The notes: a model not told the origin generated them from the sequence alone. Positions 7,159 through 14,349 are shown, numbered from the stretch's first letter. The stretch: DNA of 15,929 bases from JAHJHG01 sp964463425 (GCA_964463425.1 CAYXBV010000009.1:1-15929), one strand, 5' to 3'. Made by a program: numbers and translations.

Positions 7159-8460
7159 TCAACTTTTTGAGTATTTTTCCAAACATTTCTTAATAGCTTT
7201 ATCAATTGTTATTAGGCCAACACGTATCTCTTCTGGTTGAATAATCAGCGGTGGAGCAATGAGGATGCAATTAAGACGTGCTTGAATATAAACTCCCAAA
7301 CTACAGGTTTCTTGATATATTTGGTTTACAAACTCCTCAGTAGTGCTTATTAACCCAGAGTTATTAAACTCCAATGCTGCAAAAAGCCCAATACTTCTAA
7401 AGTCAGAGACTTGTGGATATCTTTTTGTAAATCTATCTCCTAATTGTTTAAGCAATAATCCATTTTTCTTTGCTTTTTGTACTAATTTTTCTTCTTTATA
7501 TATTTTTATTGCTTCAATTGCTGACGCACAGGAAAGAGGGTGCCCGCTATTTGTTAAACCAGAGAGCAATTTATGATGATTGAAGTATCGAGCAATCTTT
7601 TTAGATATAACAACAGCACCTAATGGAACGGCTCCACCATTGATACCTTTAGAGAAAGTTACTATATCAGGAAATACTCCCCAATGCTGATAAGAAAACC
7701 ACTTACCAGTTCTTCCAAACCCAGTCATTACTTCGTCAAATATAACTAAAATGTTGTTTTTCCTACAAATACTAACTAGATCAGTCAAGTAGTCTTTCGA
7801 CGGTATTAAGACACCCTGGGCTCCAGGTATTGGCTCTATAATAATAGCTGCGATATTACCGTTGAATTTATTAATTTGTTTTTTTAATTCATTAAGGGAA
7901 GCAGCGCAACATTGGTTATGGTCTTTGTAATTGCCTTTTGAGCAATTTGGCGCGGAGAAATATTCAAAGAATGGAGCATCGTATTTACCTGGAAGATTTC
8001 TTGTTTTGTCGCGACTTGCCGTTCGTGCAGCGCAGGTAGCACCATGATAAGAAGGATCACGACTCAAAACAACGTCTTTGCCAGAAAATTGCCTAGCGAT
8101 TATTATTGCGTTTTCATTTGCTTCGCCACCTCCAGTTGTGAAAAGCACTTTCCCGAGACCTGTAAGCTTTACTAATTCTTTGGCGAGTTCAACTTTTGGC
8201 TTTGATATAAAATATGGGGAGATATAACCTAGTGACTTAATTTGTTTAACTATAGACGTAGTTAGTTTTGAATGAGAGTGTCCTAAATTTAGATTCACTT
8301 GCTGAGATACGAAGTCAAGATACTTCTTATCTTTGTCATCCCAGAAATAAGAGCCTTTTGCTCTGGTTATTACTATTCTTTCATCGCAGAGTTGTTCAGA
8401 CCACGTAAAAAGTGAGTATTTGCTTGCATCCTTTGATAACGATTTTGAGAGATAAGTCAA
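7159..8460 (-). CDS. Class III (omega) aminotransferase, PLP-dependent
   Basis: This 433-aa protein is the full length of a fold-type I subgroup II aminotransferase. KGSYFWDDKDKKYLDF and NLNLGHSH open the domain. GGGEANENA (about 109-117) is the phosphate-binding loop and YHG (138-140) stacks on PLP. FDEVMTGFGRTG holds Asp242, which pairs with the pyridine nitrogen, and TFSKGINGGAVPLGAV holds the Schiff-base Lys271. The N-terminal pattern SYFWD...YLDFxSQxVNxNxGH resembles taurine and omega-amino acid:pyruvate transaminases more than ornithine or diaminopelargonate enzymes. The amino donor is not predictable. It should supply, or remove, an amino group on the pathway's substrate. The start is a TTG 2 bases after the synthetase stop with no Shine-Dalgarno, so translation is probably coupled. 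Confidence 0.88.
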   Translation of the reverse strand: MTYLSKSLSKDASKYSLFTWSEQLCDERIVITRAKGSYFWDDKDKKYLDFVSQQVNLNLGHSHSKLTTSIVKQIKSLGYISPYFISKPKVELAKELVKLTGLGKVLFTTGGGEANENAIIIARQFSGKDVVLSRDPSYHGATCAARTASRDKTRNLPGKYDAPFFEYFSAPNCSKGNYKDHNQCCAASLNELKKQINKFNGNIAAIIIEPIPGAQGVLIPSKDYLTDLVSICRKNNILVIFDEVMTGFGRTGKWFSYQHWGVFPDIVTFSKGINGGAVPLGAVVISKKIARYFNHHKLLSGLTNSGHPLSCASAIEAIKIYKEEKLVQKAKKNGLLLKQLGDRFTKRYPQVSDFRSIGLFAALEFNNSGLISTTEEFVNQIYQETCSLGVYIQARLNCILIAPPLIIQPEEIRVGLITIDKAIKKCLEKYSKS

Positions 8461-8462
8461 CG

Positions 8463-9851
8463 TTATTTTGCTATAAATTTGAAAAACCTTCTCTTTCCAA
8501 CTCTAGCTATTGTATCTTCTTTTTTGGTTATTGTTTTCCCAACTAAATCCTCTACTGATGCGTTTTCAAATTGCTCGCCTTCTAATATCTTTATTCCAGA
8601 ACCTTTTTTCTGATTGACCATTTTCTTTAGATTTGTTTTGGATTCGCCTGTTGCCTCACTTAAAGCGTCGATTAATCGTTTGCCTGAAGGCGTTTCTATC
8701 TTTTCTGTGTCATCAGGAATAAGGATTCTCTCTTTTCCAAATTTTTGGTTAAAAGAATTTTCTGCTGAATTAATTGTGTCTTTATTGTAATGATTAAACG
8801 TGCCAACTATGGCTCTTGCAAGCAGCCTTTTAGCTTCCATTGGATGAAATTCTTCTCTGTCTACCAAATCTTTCAAAGTTTCCAGATCTTGGGTAGTTAT
8901 TTCTGTCAATTCCCTAAACCATATCCACATAATCTTATCTGGGATCGACATAACTTTGCCATATATCTCACGAGGTTCCTCGTTAATCATGATGTAATTA
9001 TTTTTACTTTTACTCATTTTTACAAATTGATTTTCGCTATCTTTTTCTCCCGAAGTGCCCGGAAGGAGGTCCACAAGGATAAACATTTCTTTTGGTTGAT
9101 CATTTAATTGCATAAGCTCTCTGCACCAATGTAGATTAAGAAGTTGGTCAACGCCCCCCAGCTCTATATCAGGCTTGGTAACGACAGAATCATAAGCCAT
9201 AAACAACGGATATAGTATTTCTGCAGCACTAACCATACCGCCACTTTTTAGTCTTTTAGAGAAATCTTCTCTATTGAATAATTGATTACCACTTATTTTG
9301 TGTAGTATGGGCATCCATTTTTTCATCGTCATGTCGGATAACCACTCAGAATTATATGAAACTTTTACTTTCAATTTTTGATCCATATCAAGTATGCGTG
9401 AGAGTTGAGAAATGTAGGTAGACATATTTTTTTTAATATCTCTGTCTGTAATAACTTTTCTTTCGCTTGTTTTTCCACTAGGGTCTCCTATTCCTGCCGT
9501 AAAGTCCCCAACTACAAGTTCAATATGATGGCCCATCCATTGAAATCTCCTCAGCATTAAAAGGGAAATCGCATGCCCCATGTGTATGTCTGGACCAGTT
9601 GGATCTATGCCAAATTTGATGTTTAAAGGTTTGCCTGTTTCTTTTGAGTGTTCAAGTAGTTCCAACAACTCTCCACGTTGACCATGTTTCGGGATTATAG
9701 CCTCTGAGTGTATTGCTGCCTTAGATCGAATTATTTCAAATTGTTGTTTAACCGGAAGGTCAGCCAGCGTAGTTTCAGGCTTAATAAGCTGGTTTTTCAA
9801 ATTTTCAATAAAATGATTATTGTTCATTTCTGATTTATTTTCGTTGTACAT
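8463..9851 (-). CDS. tyrS: Tyrosyl-tRNA synthetase homologue (TyrZ type) with altered substrate pocket
   Basis: This is a 462-aa class Ic synthetase. Numbered from the ATG at 9851, FGIDPTGPDIHMGH carries the HIGH motif (90-93), GDFTAGIGDPSGK follows, then KMSKS (278-282) and a C-terminal S4-like RNA-binding domain from about residue 390. Overall it matches the TyrZ branch of bacterial TyrRS. The substrate helix differs: the usual Y-P-L-x-Q-A/G-Y-D reads YPLFMAYD. The Gln that contacts the amino acid (Gln173 in Geobacillus stearothermophilus numbering) is therefore Met218, while Tyr214 and Asp221 remain; GGTDQ is GGVDQ. The loop before KMSKS is longer than usual. It heads the operon 2 bases before the aminotransferase. 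It could be the housekeeping TyrRS, or a paralogue charging a non-standard amino acid or giving resistance. A TTG at 9857 is an alternative start. Confidence 0.85.
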   Translation of the reverse strand: MYNENKSEMNNNHFIENLKNQLIKPETTLADLPVKQQFEIIRSKAAIHSEAIIPKHGQRGELLELLEHSKETGKPLNIKFGIDPTGPDIHMGHAISLLMLRRFQWMGHHIELVVGDFTAGIGDPSGKTSERKVITDRDIKKNMSTYISQLSRILDMDQKLKVKVSYNSEWLSDMTMKKWMPILHKISGNQLFNREDFSKRLKSGGMVSAAEILYPLFMAYDSVVTKPDIELGGVDQLLNLHWCRELMQLNDQPKEMFILVDLLPGTSGEKDSENQFVKMSKSKNNYIMINEEPREIYGKVMSIPDKIMWIWFRELTEITTQDLETLKDLVDREEFHPMEAKRLLARAIVGTFNHYNKDTINSAENSFNQKFGKERILIPDDTEKIETPSGKRLIDALSEATGESKTNLKKMVNQKKGSGIKILEGEQFENASVEDLVGKTITKKEDTIARVGKRRFFKFIAK

Positions 9852-9884
9852 AAGCAAATAATATTACCCATATATGTGGCTTGA

Positions 9885-9914
9885 ATTATATCAGGCGAAT
9901 CTTATTAATGTAAA
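9885..9914 (-). promoter_or_regulatory. Promoter of the synthetase-aminotransferase operon
   Basis: The minus strand shows -35 TTTACA (9914-9909), an 18-base spacer, and a perfect extended -10 TGATATAAT (9893-9885). The predicted start near 9878 leaves a leader of about 27 nt to the ATG at 9851. The -35 lies in one arm of an inverted repeat shared with the divergent gene. Confidence 0.65.
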
Positions 9915-9946
9915 CATGACCGATAATATCGATGGTAATTTACATT
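9907..9946. promoter_or_regulatory. Symmetric operator-like element between divergent promoters
   Basis: AATGTAAA (9907-9914) and TTTACATT (9939-9946) are perfect 8-base inverted arms whose centres are 32 bp apart, about three helical turns. Midway lies a separate 11-base palindrome, CGATAATATCG (9921-9931). The left arm contains the operon's -35. The right arm gives a TTTACA -35 for the divergent gene, 17 bases from a TTAAAT -10 (9962-9967); a TATAAT at 9952-9957 is another -10 candidate. The element may be an operator for one regulator or simply paired promoters. Confidence 0.4.
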
Positions 9947-9977
9947 TCATGTATAATGCCGTTAAATCTGTGCAAGT

Positions 9978-9984
9978 GAGGTGA
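9978..9984 (+). promoter_or_regulatory. Strong ribosome binding site of the 89-aa gene
   Basis: GAGGTGA matches the anti-Shine-Dalgarno well and is spaced six bases from the ATG at 9991. Neighbouring genes mostly lack such a site, so this one is diagnostic for the small gene. Confidence 0.7.
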
Positions 9985-9990
9985 TTTGAT

Positions 9991-10260
9991 ATGTCTAAAG
10001 TCGAAAACACAGTTCCAGGTTGTAGTAATAGAAATATGTTTACGGGGGTTTGTAATGTAGTGTTTAAGAAAAAAAATATTAAAACTCCAACTCTTGCAGT
10101 TGAAACTCTTATTGACCCACCTGGTTTGATAGAAGGTCCTCCGAGTCAGGGAGTAAAGGGTTTATTGTGTATGGCGGGTATAAACAATGAACCTCATGAA
10201 AAATGTAGCCACTTCAGAACACGCAAGTATGAAGACAACCTCAGGGATCAGAGTATCTAG
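9991..10260 (+). CDS. Small unknown 89-aa Cys-containing protein divergent from the operon
   Basis: I do not recognise this protein. It is 89 aa, begins MSKVENTVPGCSNRNMFTGV, and has four cysteines at 11, 21, 60 and 71, with a Pro/Gly-rich centre (IDPPGLIEGPPSQG) and a charged tail (RTRKYEDNLRDQSI). There is no signal peptide and no membrane segment. The cysteines could bind a metal or form crosslinks, although the spacing (C-x9-C...C-x10-C) is not a standard zinc ribbon. GAGGTGA at 9978-9984, six bases before the ATG, is one of the few strong Shine-Dalgarno sequences in the window, which supports real translation. It shares a symmetric promoter region with the operon to its left, so it may be a regulator, carrier or partner of that pathway. 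It ends 6 bases before tRNA-Gly on the other strand. Confidence 0.6.
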   Translation: MSKVENTVPGCSNRNMFTGVCNVVFKKKNIKTPTLAVETLIDPPGLIEGPPSQGVKGLLCMAGINNEPHEKCSHFRTRKYEDNLRDQSI

Positions 10261-10266
10261 AAAATG

Positions 10267-10339
10267 AGCGGCGGACCGGATTTGAACCGGCGACCTTCTG
10301 CTTGGGAAGCAGACGTTCTACCAACTGAACTACCGCCGC
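10267..10339 (-). tRNA. tRNA-Gly (anticodon CCC)
   Basis: The reverse complement folds into a 73-nt cloverleaf. The acceptor stem is GCGGCGG/CCGCCGC and the D stem GTTC/GAAC. The anticodon stem TCTGC/GCAGA encloses TTCCCAA. The T arm is GCCGG-TTCAAAT-CCGGT with a G-U closing pair. Anticodon CCC reads GGG. The discriminator is U and no CCA is encoded. Confidence 0.95.
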
Positions 10340-10514
10340 AAATAAATAGTATTAAGTAAGAATAACATAACACGTTCCTCACCTTATTTCCCACAATTAT
10401 ATTAAAAGCACAAATTTGCGCTAGTAATTATATTCTTATCTAGAAAGCTATTTTTTGCAGATGAACCGCCGACGCAAACTGCGCCAATTATCCAGTTCTG
10501 TGTCAAGGCTAGTG

Positions 10515-11078
10515 TTATCTTGGAAGAACTAGTGTGTTGCCTGCATGGATGATGCTAGGGCTTACTAGGTCGTTTTCTACCGCGATATCCGTCCATCTGT
10601 ATCCATCTCCATATGCTCTTACGGCAATGTCCCAGAGATTGTCTCCAGTAGCAATTGTATATGTTGCTCCTGAGATAGGCTGTATCTGGTTGTCCATTAT
10701 TTCTTGTGCAATGGTGACGGTAGCTTCTTTAGGTTCTACATTAGGTATGACTAATTCTTGATCCATCTCGATTAACTCGGGATTAGTAATGTCATTTTCA
10801 AGAGCAATGTCAGTCCAGTTGTATCCTGAGTCATAATAACGCTCGGCTACCTTCCAAAGGCTGTCTCCGGGTTGAACGATATGAACAGTTTTTCCGTCTT
10901 TTGTAATGGTAGGTCCCTCTTGGGTTTCTTGTCCTGCAGGCAATGTTGTGCCTGTTTCAATGTCTTTAAAGTAGTTAATTACTAAGATGCCGACAACAAC
11001 AATAACAATTCCTCCCAAAACCATACTTATTGTAGATTCATGAAGCTTGAGTGATTTTAATATTGATTTTAAGTTCAA
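10515..11078 (-). CDS. Membrane-anchored protein with two LysM domains
   Basis: From the TTG at 11078 the protein is 187 aa. It has a short cytoplasmic segment, one membrane helix (about residues 18-38, MVLGGIVIVVVGILVINYF), a Thr/Gly-rich linker, and two LysM domains at about 65-115 and 138-187. These begin VHIVQPGDSLWKVAERYY and YTIATGDNLWDIAVRAYG. Both repeat NWTDIALEND or RWTDIAVEND and end LVIPN or LVLPR, showing a duplication. LysM binds GlcNAc-containing glycans, so the protein probably tethers the membrane to peptidoglycan. The GTG at 11087 lies within the Shine-Dalgarno itself. The strong GGGAGG at 11092-11087 is correctly spaced (8 bases) for the TTG at 11078, which I therefore prefer. 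Confidence 0.85.
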   Translation of the reverse strand: MNLKSILKSLKLHESTISMVLGGIVIVVVGILVINYFKDIETGTTLPAGQETQEGPTITKDGKTVHIVQPGDSLWKVAERYYDSGYNWTDIALENDITNPELIEMDQELVIPNVEPKEATVTIAQEIMDNQIQPISGATYTIATGDNLWDIAVRAYGDGYRWTDIAVENDLVSPSIIHAGNTLVLPR

Positions 11079-11086
11079 AATTTTCA

Positions 11087-11119
11087 CCTCCCTTAGTGGC
11101 AGGAGGCAGATTTACTAAG
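11087..11119 (-). promoter_or_regulatory. Possible Shine-Dalgarno-gating hairpin switch before the LysM gene
   Basis: In the minus-strand leader the Shine-Dalgarno GGAGG (11091-11087) can pair with an upstream CCTCC (11106-11102) across a 10-nt loop, hiding the site. An alternative hairpin pairs CTTAGT (11119-11114) with ACTAAG (11097-11092). It uses the loop of the first and would leave GGAGG free. The two cannot form together as simple hairpins. The stems are short (5 and 6 bp), so this may be coincidence. Confidence 0.3.
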
Positions 11120-11472
11120 TAACAAGAATTTAATGTAGAACTCAGACAAAGTCAAGAGTGAATAAGTATAACTATATTGAATGCAGGTAGTGTGCGCATA
11201 AGCATGAAGGTACAAGAATAAATACCTCTAGGCATAAAAGCAAAATAGTTCAATTAAATTACTCAAGTTTTCACGAATGTCCACAGGCATGAAGTATGCA
11301 CAACTTATTTGCTCAATAAAAATTATTAAGCGTGCTGTTAACGGTATTTGCAAACTAGGGATTAATTTAAAGTAATTATCTAATTATACAATTGCTTCTT
11401 GCTCTTTTTCACAATTCGCCTTTTGCATATGTTGCCATAATTATTTAAAAAACAATAATAAAACATGAATTT
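11120..11472. other. Intergenic spacer of about 350 bp between divergent LysM and obg genes
   Basis: This is an AT-rich stretch with stops in all frames and no tRNA-like cloverleaf. The only candidates I see are a minus-strand TATAAT (11388-11383), with a weak TTGTGA 20 bases upstream, and scattered GCATGAAG-like short repeats (near 11203 and 11288). If that minus-strand box is real, the LysM transcript would have a leader of about 300 nt, room for regulation. Nothing else is supportable. Confidence 0.3.
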
Positions 11473-11478
11473 TATAAT
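11473..11478 (+). promoter_or_regulatory. Likely -10 element of obg
   Basis: A perfect TATAAT ends 18 bases before the obg ATG. This predicts a start near 11485 and a leader of only about 12 nt. I find no matching -35 and no Shine-Dalgarno. Confidence 0.45.
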
Positions 11479-11496
11479 CATGGTAAAATTCCACAT

Positions 11497-12450
11497 ATGT
11501 TAGTAGATGAAATAAAAATCAAAATCAAAGCTGGTGACGGCGGACGTGGCATTATTTCTTTTGGGAGAATGGCAAAGTCTGGACCGGACGGTGGTAACGG
11601 TGGTGATGGTGGCGACTTATACTTTAAGGCTAGCTCTGACTTAACACTTCTTGATCAATTTTTCCCAGATCAACTTATTGCTGCTGAAAACGGACATGAT
11701 GGTGGGCGAAACAAAATGATAGGAAAAAGAGGGGGAGACTTGGAAATTCAGATTCCCGTTGGTTCAAAAATTACAGATTTAAAAACAAAAGAAATATATG
11801 AATTTAACAAGGTTGGTGACAGAAGAATGTTATGCAGAGGTGGTGGAGCGGGTGTTGGCAACTTTGAGTTGCGTTCTTCTATAAATACCACTCCAGAATT
11901 TACGACCCCAGCAACGTTGGGTAAAAAAAGAAAGATAGAAATAAACCTGAGCTTTATTGCTGACTACGGACTAATAGGCATACCTAGCGCAGGTAAGAGT
12001 AGCTTATTAAATGAGTTAACTAATGCTAATGTCAAAACGGCTGAGTATCACTTTACGACACTTTCTCCAAATTTAGGCGTATTACCAAACAAAAAGATAA
12101 TCGCAGATATTCCAGGACTTATTGAGGGAGCTTCTACAGGGAAAGGTCTTGGTATTAAATTTCTAAAACACATACAGAAGGTTAATTTATTATTGCATTG
12201 CGTATCGTCGGACTCAGAAGATCCGATTAAAGACTACGAAGTTATTAGGAAAGAACTAGGGGAATACAACAAAGATTTACTTAAGAAAGAAGAGTTAATA
12301 TTGCTAACCAAGTCAGATTTATCAAAAGAAGCAGATATTAAAAAAATAAAAACTAAATTAAAAAAACTAGACAGGAAAATGGTTGTAACCTCAATACACG
12401 ACAAAGACAGTTTAGATTTATTGCTTAAAATCCTCCAAAAAGACAAGTAA
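11497..12450 (+). CDS. obg: GTPase Obg/CgtA, short form
   Basis: This 317-aa protein binds GTP and acts in late assembly of the 50S ribosomal subunit. The glycine-rich Obg fold covers about residues 1-150 (KAGDGGRGIISF, DGGNGGDGGDLYF, CRGGGAGVGN). The G domain then has G1 GIPSAGKSS (161-169), the TTLSPNLGV switch I segment, G3 DIPGLIEGAS (204-213) and G5-like TSI near 298-300. The G4 motif reads TKSD (271-274) instead of the usual NKxD. The protein stops after the G domain, so the variable C-terminal OCT domain of some Obg proteins is absent. It is monocistronic, with a nearly leaderless predicted transcript and no Shine-Dalgarno. The stop codon lies in the loop of a small hairpin shared with the convergent gene. 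Confidence 0.95.
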   Translation: MLVDEIKIKIKAGDGGRGIISFGRMAKSGPDGGNGGDGGDLYFKASSDLTLLDQFFPDQLIAAENGHDGGRNKMIGKRGGDLEIQIPVGSKITDLKTKEIYEFNKVGDRRMLCRGGGAGVGNFELRSSINTTPEFTTPATLGKKRKIEINLSFIADYGLIGIPSAGKSSLLNELTNANVKTAEYHFTTLSPNLGVLPNKKIIADIPGLIEGASTGKGLGIKFLKHIQKVNLLLHCVSSDSEDPIKDYEVIRKELGEYNKDLLKKEELILLTKSDLSKEADIKKIKTKLKKLDRKMVVTSIHDKDSLDLLLKILQKDK

Positions 12451-12455
12451 TTGTC
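12437..12455 (-). terminator. Weak bidirectional-region hairpin, possible terminator of the convergent minus-strand gene
   Basis: GACAA (12442-12446) and TTGTC (12451-12455) form a perfect 5-bp stem with a 4-nt loop. Read on the minus strand the hairpin is followed by TCTTTTTG, which suits termination of the 187-aa gene starting at 13080. The stem is short and AT-rich, so confidence is low. Confidence 0.35.
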
Positions 12456-12516
12456 AAAAAAAGAAAAATAGGTCAAAAATATTGTTTATGGAGATGGCTT
12501 AGAAACTGCCCTGAAG

Positions 12517-13080
12517 TTATTGAACGGGCTGCTCAACTGGTTTTTCAGCTACAGTCAGTTTGGGTTCGTTCTCAAAAAGTCTGGCGGCTGTATTTAGATT
12601 TGAGGAGATCTTCTCCCATCTAGGAATTTGATTTTGTGCTGTTGTAATAGAAAAAGCAATATTCTCACCAAAAGGACCTCCCTCGTTAAGCTTTATACGA
12701 TTTTTAGTAGCCATATCTTCCCAGCTTTTTGCAGAGTCTCTTAATACTTCGATGGTTTTTGATACAGGACCTTTGCCTGTTGCACCCAATAATGCATCAT
12801 GATGTTTTTCCCATGTTTCAAAATAATGCACAGTATTGATGTCAACATCATTACTTGCAAGTTCTTGATTAGCTCTTTCTTTATAATAAGCTTCTTCGGT
12901 TTTAATCCAGTTTACTGTTAGTTCTTGTGTAATTTGATGACTTTCAAGTCCACAAAAAATGCTCCATTCAATTTGTGTCTTCTTTGCTAGAGGCTCAGTA
13001 GTTCCTTCGTATTTTTCCTCAGCTTTTTTCCTTAGTTCTTGTATTGGTGATTCTTGAGGGCTTTCTGCTATTTCGTTCAT
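12517..13080 (-). CDS. Unknown 187-aa hydrophilic, helical protein
   Basis: I do not recognise this protein. It begins MNEIAESPQESPIQELRKKA, has no signal peptide or membrane segment, and is rich in charged residues with a predominantly helical look in the middle (QITQELTVNWIKTEEAYYKE and onward). The ends are Pro/Gln/Glu-rich (last residues AEKPVEQPVQ), as in flexible tails. No catalytic motif is visible. It is probably a soluble cytoplasmic protein. There is no Shine-Dalgarno; TGATAAAGT on the minus strand (13095-13087), a degenerate extended -10, sits just before the ATG, so the transcript may be almost leaderless. It converges on obg and is divergent from the MFS gene. Confidence 0.6.
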   Translation of the reverse strand: MNEIAESPQESPIQELRKKAEEKYEGTTEPLAKKTQIEWSIFCGLESHQITQELTVNWIKTEEAYYKERANQELASNDVDINTVHYFETWEKHHDALLGATGKGPVSKTIEVLRDSAKSWEDMATKNRIKLNEGGPFGENIAFSITTAQNQIPRWEKISSNLNTAARLFENEPKLTVAEKPVEQPVQ

Positions 13081-13185
13081 ATTTTTACTTTATCACTGTA
13101 GTTTTGGGAAAAAAAGTACCAATTACAAAGCAAAAATATTTAATGTTCGTAAACTTAATATTATTTGCTAGGATTAATGCTTGTT

Positions 13186-14349
13186 ATGAAATTATCAAAA
13201 GAGCTAATCATTATCTTCGTAATTCAGATAACTGAAGTTTTGGGGTTTTCTTTAGTATTACCGCTACTTCCTTTTTATGCTGAAAGTTTTGGAGCCACTC
13301 CTTTTGTGGTTTCTCTAATTCCTAGTATGTTTTCATTCTTTCAGTTTTTCTCAGCTCCTATTATGGGAAGGTTAAGCGATCAATATGGTAGGCGGTTGTT
13401 GTTAATTATTTCTCAAGTCTCAACTTTTCTGAGCTTTATTCTTTTAGGATTTTCAAATTCATTGTTTTTAATATTTCTATCACGAGTAGTTGATGGAGCT
13501 CTGGGAAGTAACTTTACAATTGCTCAAGCATATATAGCAGACGTGACAGATAAGAAAGATAGAAGTAAAGCTTTTGGCTTAAGCGGTATGGCTTTCGGGA
13601 TAGGATTCCTAATTGGACCAGCAATAGGTGGGTATCTATCAAAATTTGGAATTGCAGTTCCCGCTTTTACAGCTGCAGGAATATCTCTTTTGTCAATTCT
13701 AGCTACGGCGATATTCTTACCAGAAACAGTTAAGAGAGATAAAAATATCAAAAAAGTAAAAATTATAGATATAAAAGCGATAACAAGATATTTATCAAAT
13801 AAAAAGACATCTAAGCCTATTTTTGAACTATTTGCATTTAATTCGACTCATGTAATTTGGACAAGTAATTTTGCTTTATTTTCAGGAATAAAATATGGTT
13901 TCACAGCTGAGAGCGTTGGATATGTTTTAGCCTATGTTGGGCTGATAAATATTATATTTAGGGGAGGAGTACTGCCAAAGTTAATAGATAAATTTGCAGA
14001 ACACACGCTAAAAATTGTGGCTGCTTTGTCTATCATATTTGCTCTAATGTTGTTAGCGATTACTAGCAACCCCGCTCTCTTATTTGTTGCGTTTACATTC
14101 TTCGCATTTGGTGGTGGCATAATTCGTCCTTTGATGACGGGAACTCTTTCTAGGAGTGTGGGTAATATGGAGCAAGGAGCAGTTTTGGGAGTTTCAGGCT
14201 CTTTGGGTAGTTTGGCTCAAATAATAGGACCAATGATTGGAGGATTCATGTTGACAAAATATATTCCTGAAAGTTTGATGTTTGTATCAACGGCAATTAT
14301 GGTATTAGGACTTGTGATAATTGCGCGAAATGGAAAAGCTCTTAAATAG
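13186..14349 (+). CDS. MFS transporter, DHA1 (TetA-like) drug:H+ antiporter type
   Basis: This 387-aa protein has twelve predicted membrane helices in two six-helix halves. The loop after helix 2 reads GRLSDQYGRRLLL, matching the MFS signature motif A (G-x-x-x-D-x-x-G-R-R). Helix 5 reads FGIGFLIGPAIGGYL, the antiporter motif C type (G-x-x-x-G-P-x-x-G-G) that marks exporters, and LAQIIGPMIGGFML repeats it in the second half. The likely role is proton-driven efflux of a small molecule through the cytoplasmic membrane. I prefer the ATG at 13186 (MKLSKELIIIF); AGGA at 13170-13173 is 12 bases before it, and the ATG at 13177 and TTG at 13165 are alternatives. It is not in an operon. Whether it exports the product of the 3.7-9.9 kb operon cannot be told. 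Confidence 0.85.
   Translation: MKLSKELIIIFVIQITEVLGFSLVLPLLPFYAESFGATPFVVSLIPSMFSFFQFFSAPIMGRLSDQYGRRLLLIISQVSTFLSFILLGFSNSLFLIFLSRVVDGALGSNFTIAQAYIADVTDKKDRSKAFGLSGMAFGIGFLIGPAIGGYLSKFGIAVPAFTAAGISLLSILATAIFLPETVKRDKNIKKVKIIDIKAITRYLSNKKTSKPIFELFAFNSTHVIWTSNFALFSGIKYGFTAESVGYVLAYVGLINIIFRGGVLPKLIDKFAEHTLKIVAALSIIFALMLLAITSNPALLFVAFTFFAFGGGIIRPLMTGTLSRSVGNMEQGAVLGVSGSLGSLAQIIGPMIGGFMLTKYIPESLMFVSTAIMVLGLVIIARNGKALK

Noticed and set aside
7122..7205. N-terminal extension of the VanX-like gene
   Set aside because: It would overlap the aminotransferase gene by 47 bases with no ribosome site, whereas the ATG at 7121 has AGGA upstream.
2608..10266. The operon region as a tRNA-bounded integrated island
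   Set aside because: It lies between two tRNA genes, but I found no duplicated tRNA 3' end, integrase or transposase inside, so there is no attachment-site evidence.
10440..10500. Hairpin with T-run as terminator after the LysM gene
   Set aside because: The ACGCA/TGCGC inverted repeat is followed by A residues, not T, on the strand that would need termination.
13524..14120. Minus-strand open frames inside the MFS gene
   Set aside because: They are Lys/Pro/Ala-rich antisense shadows of membrane helices without start signals.
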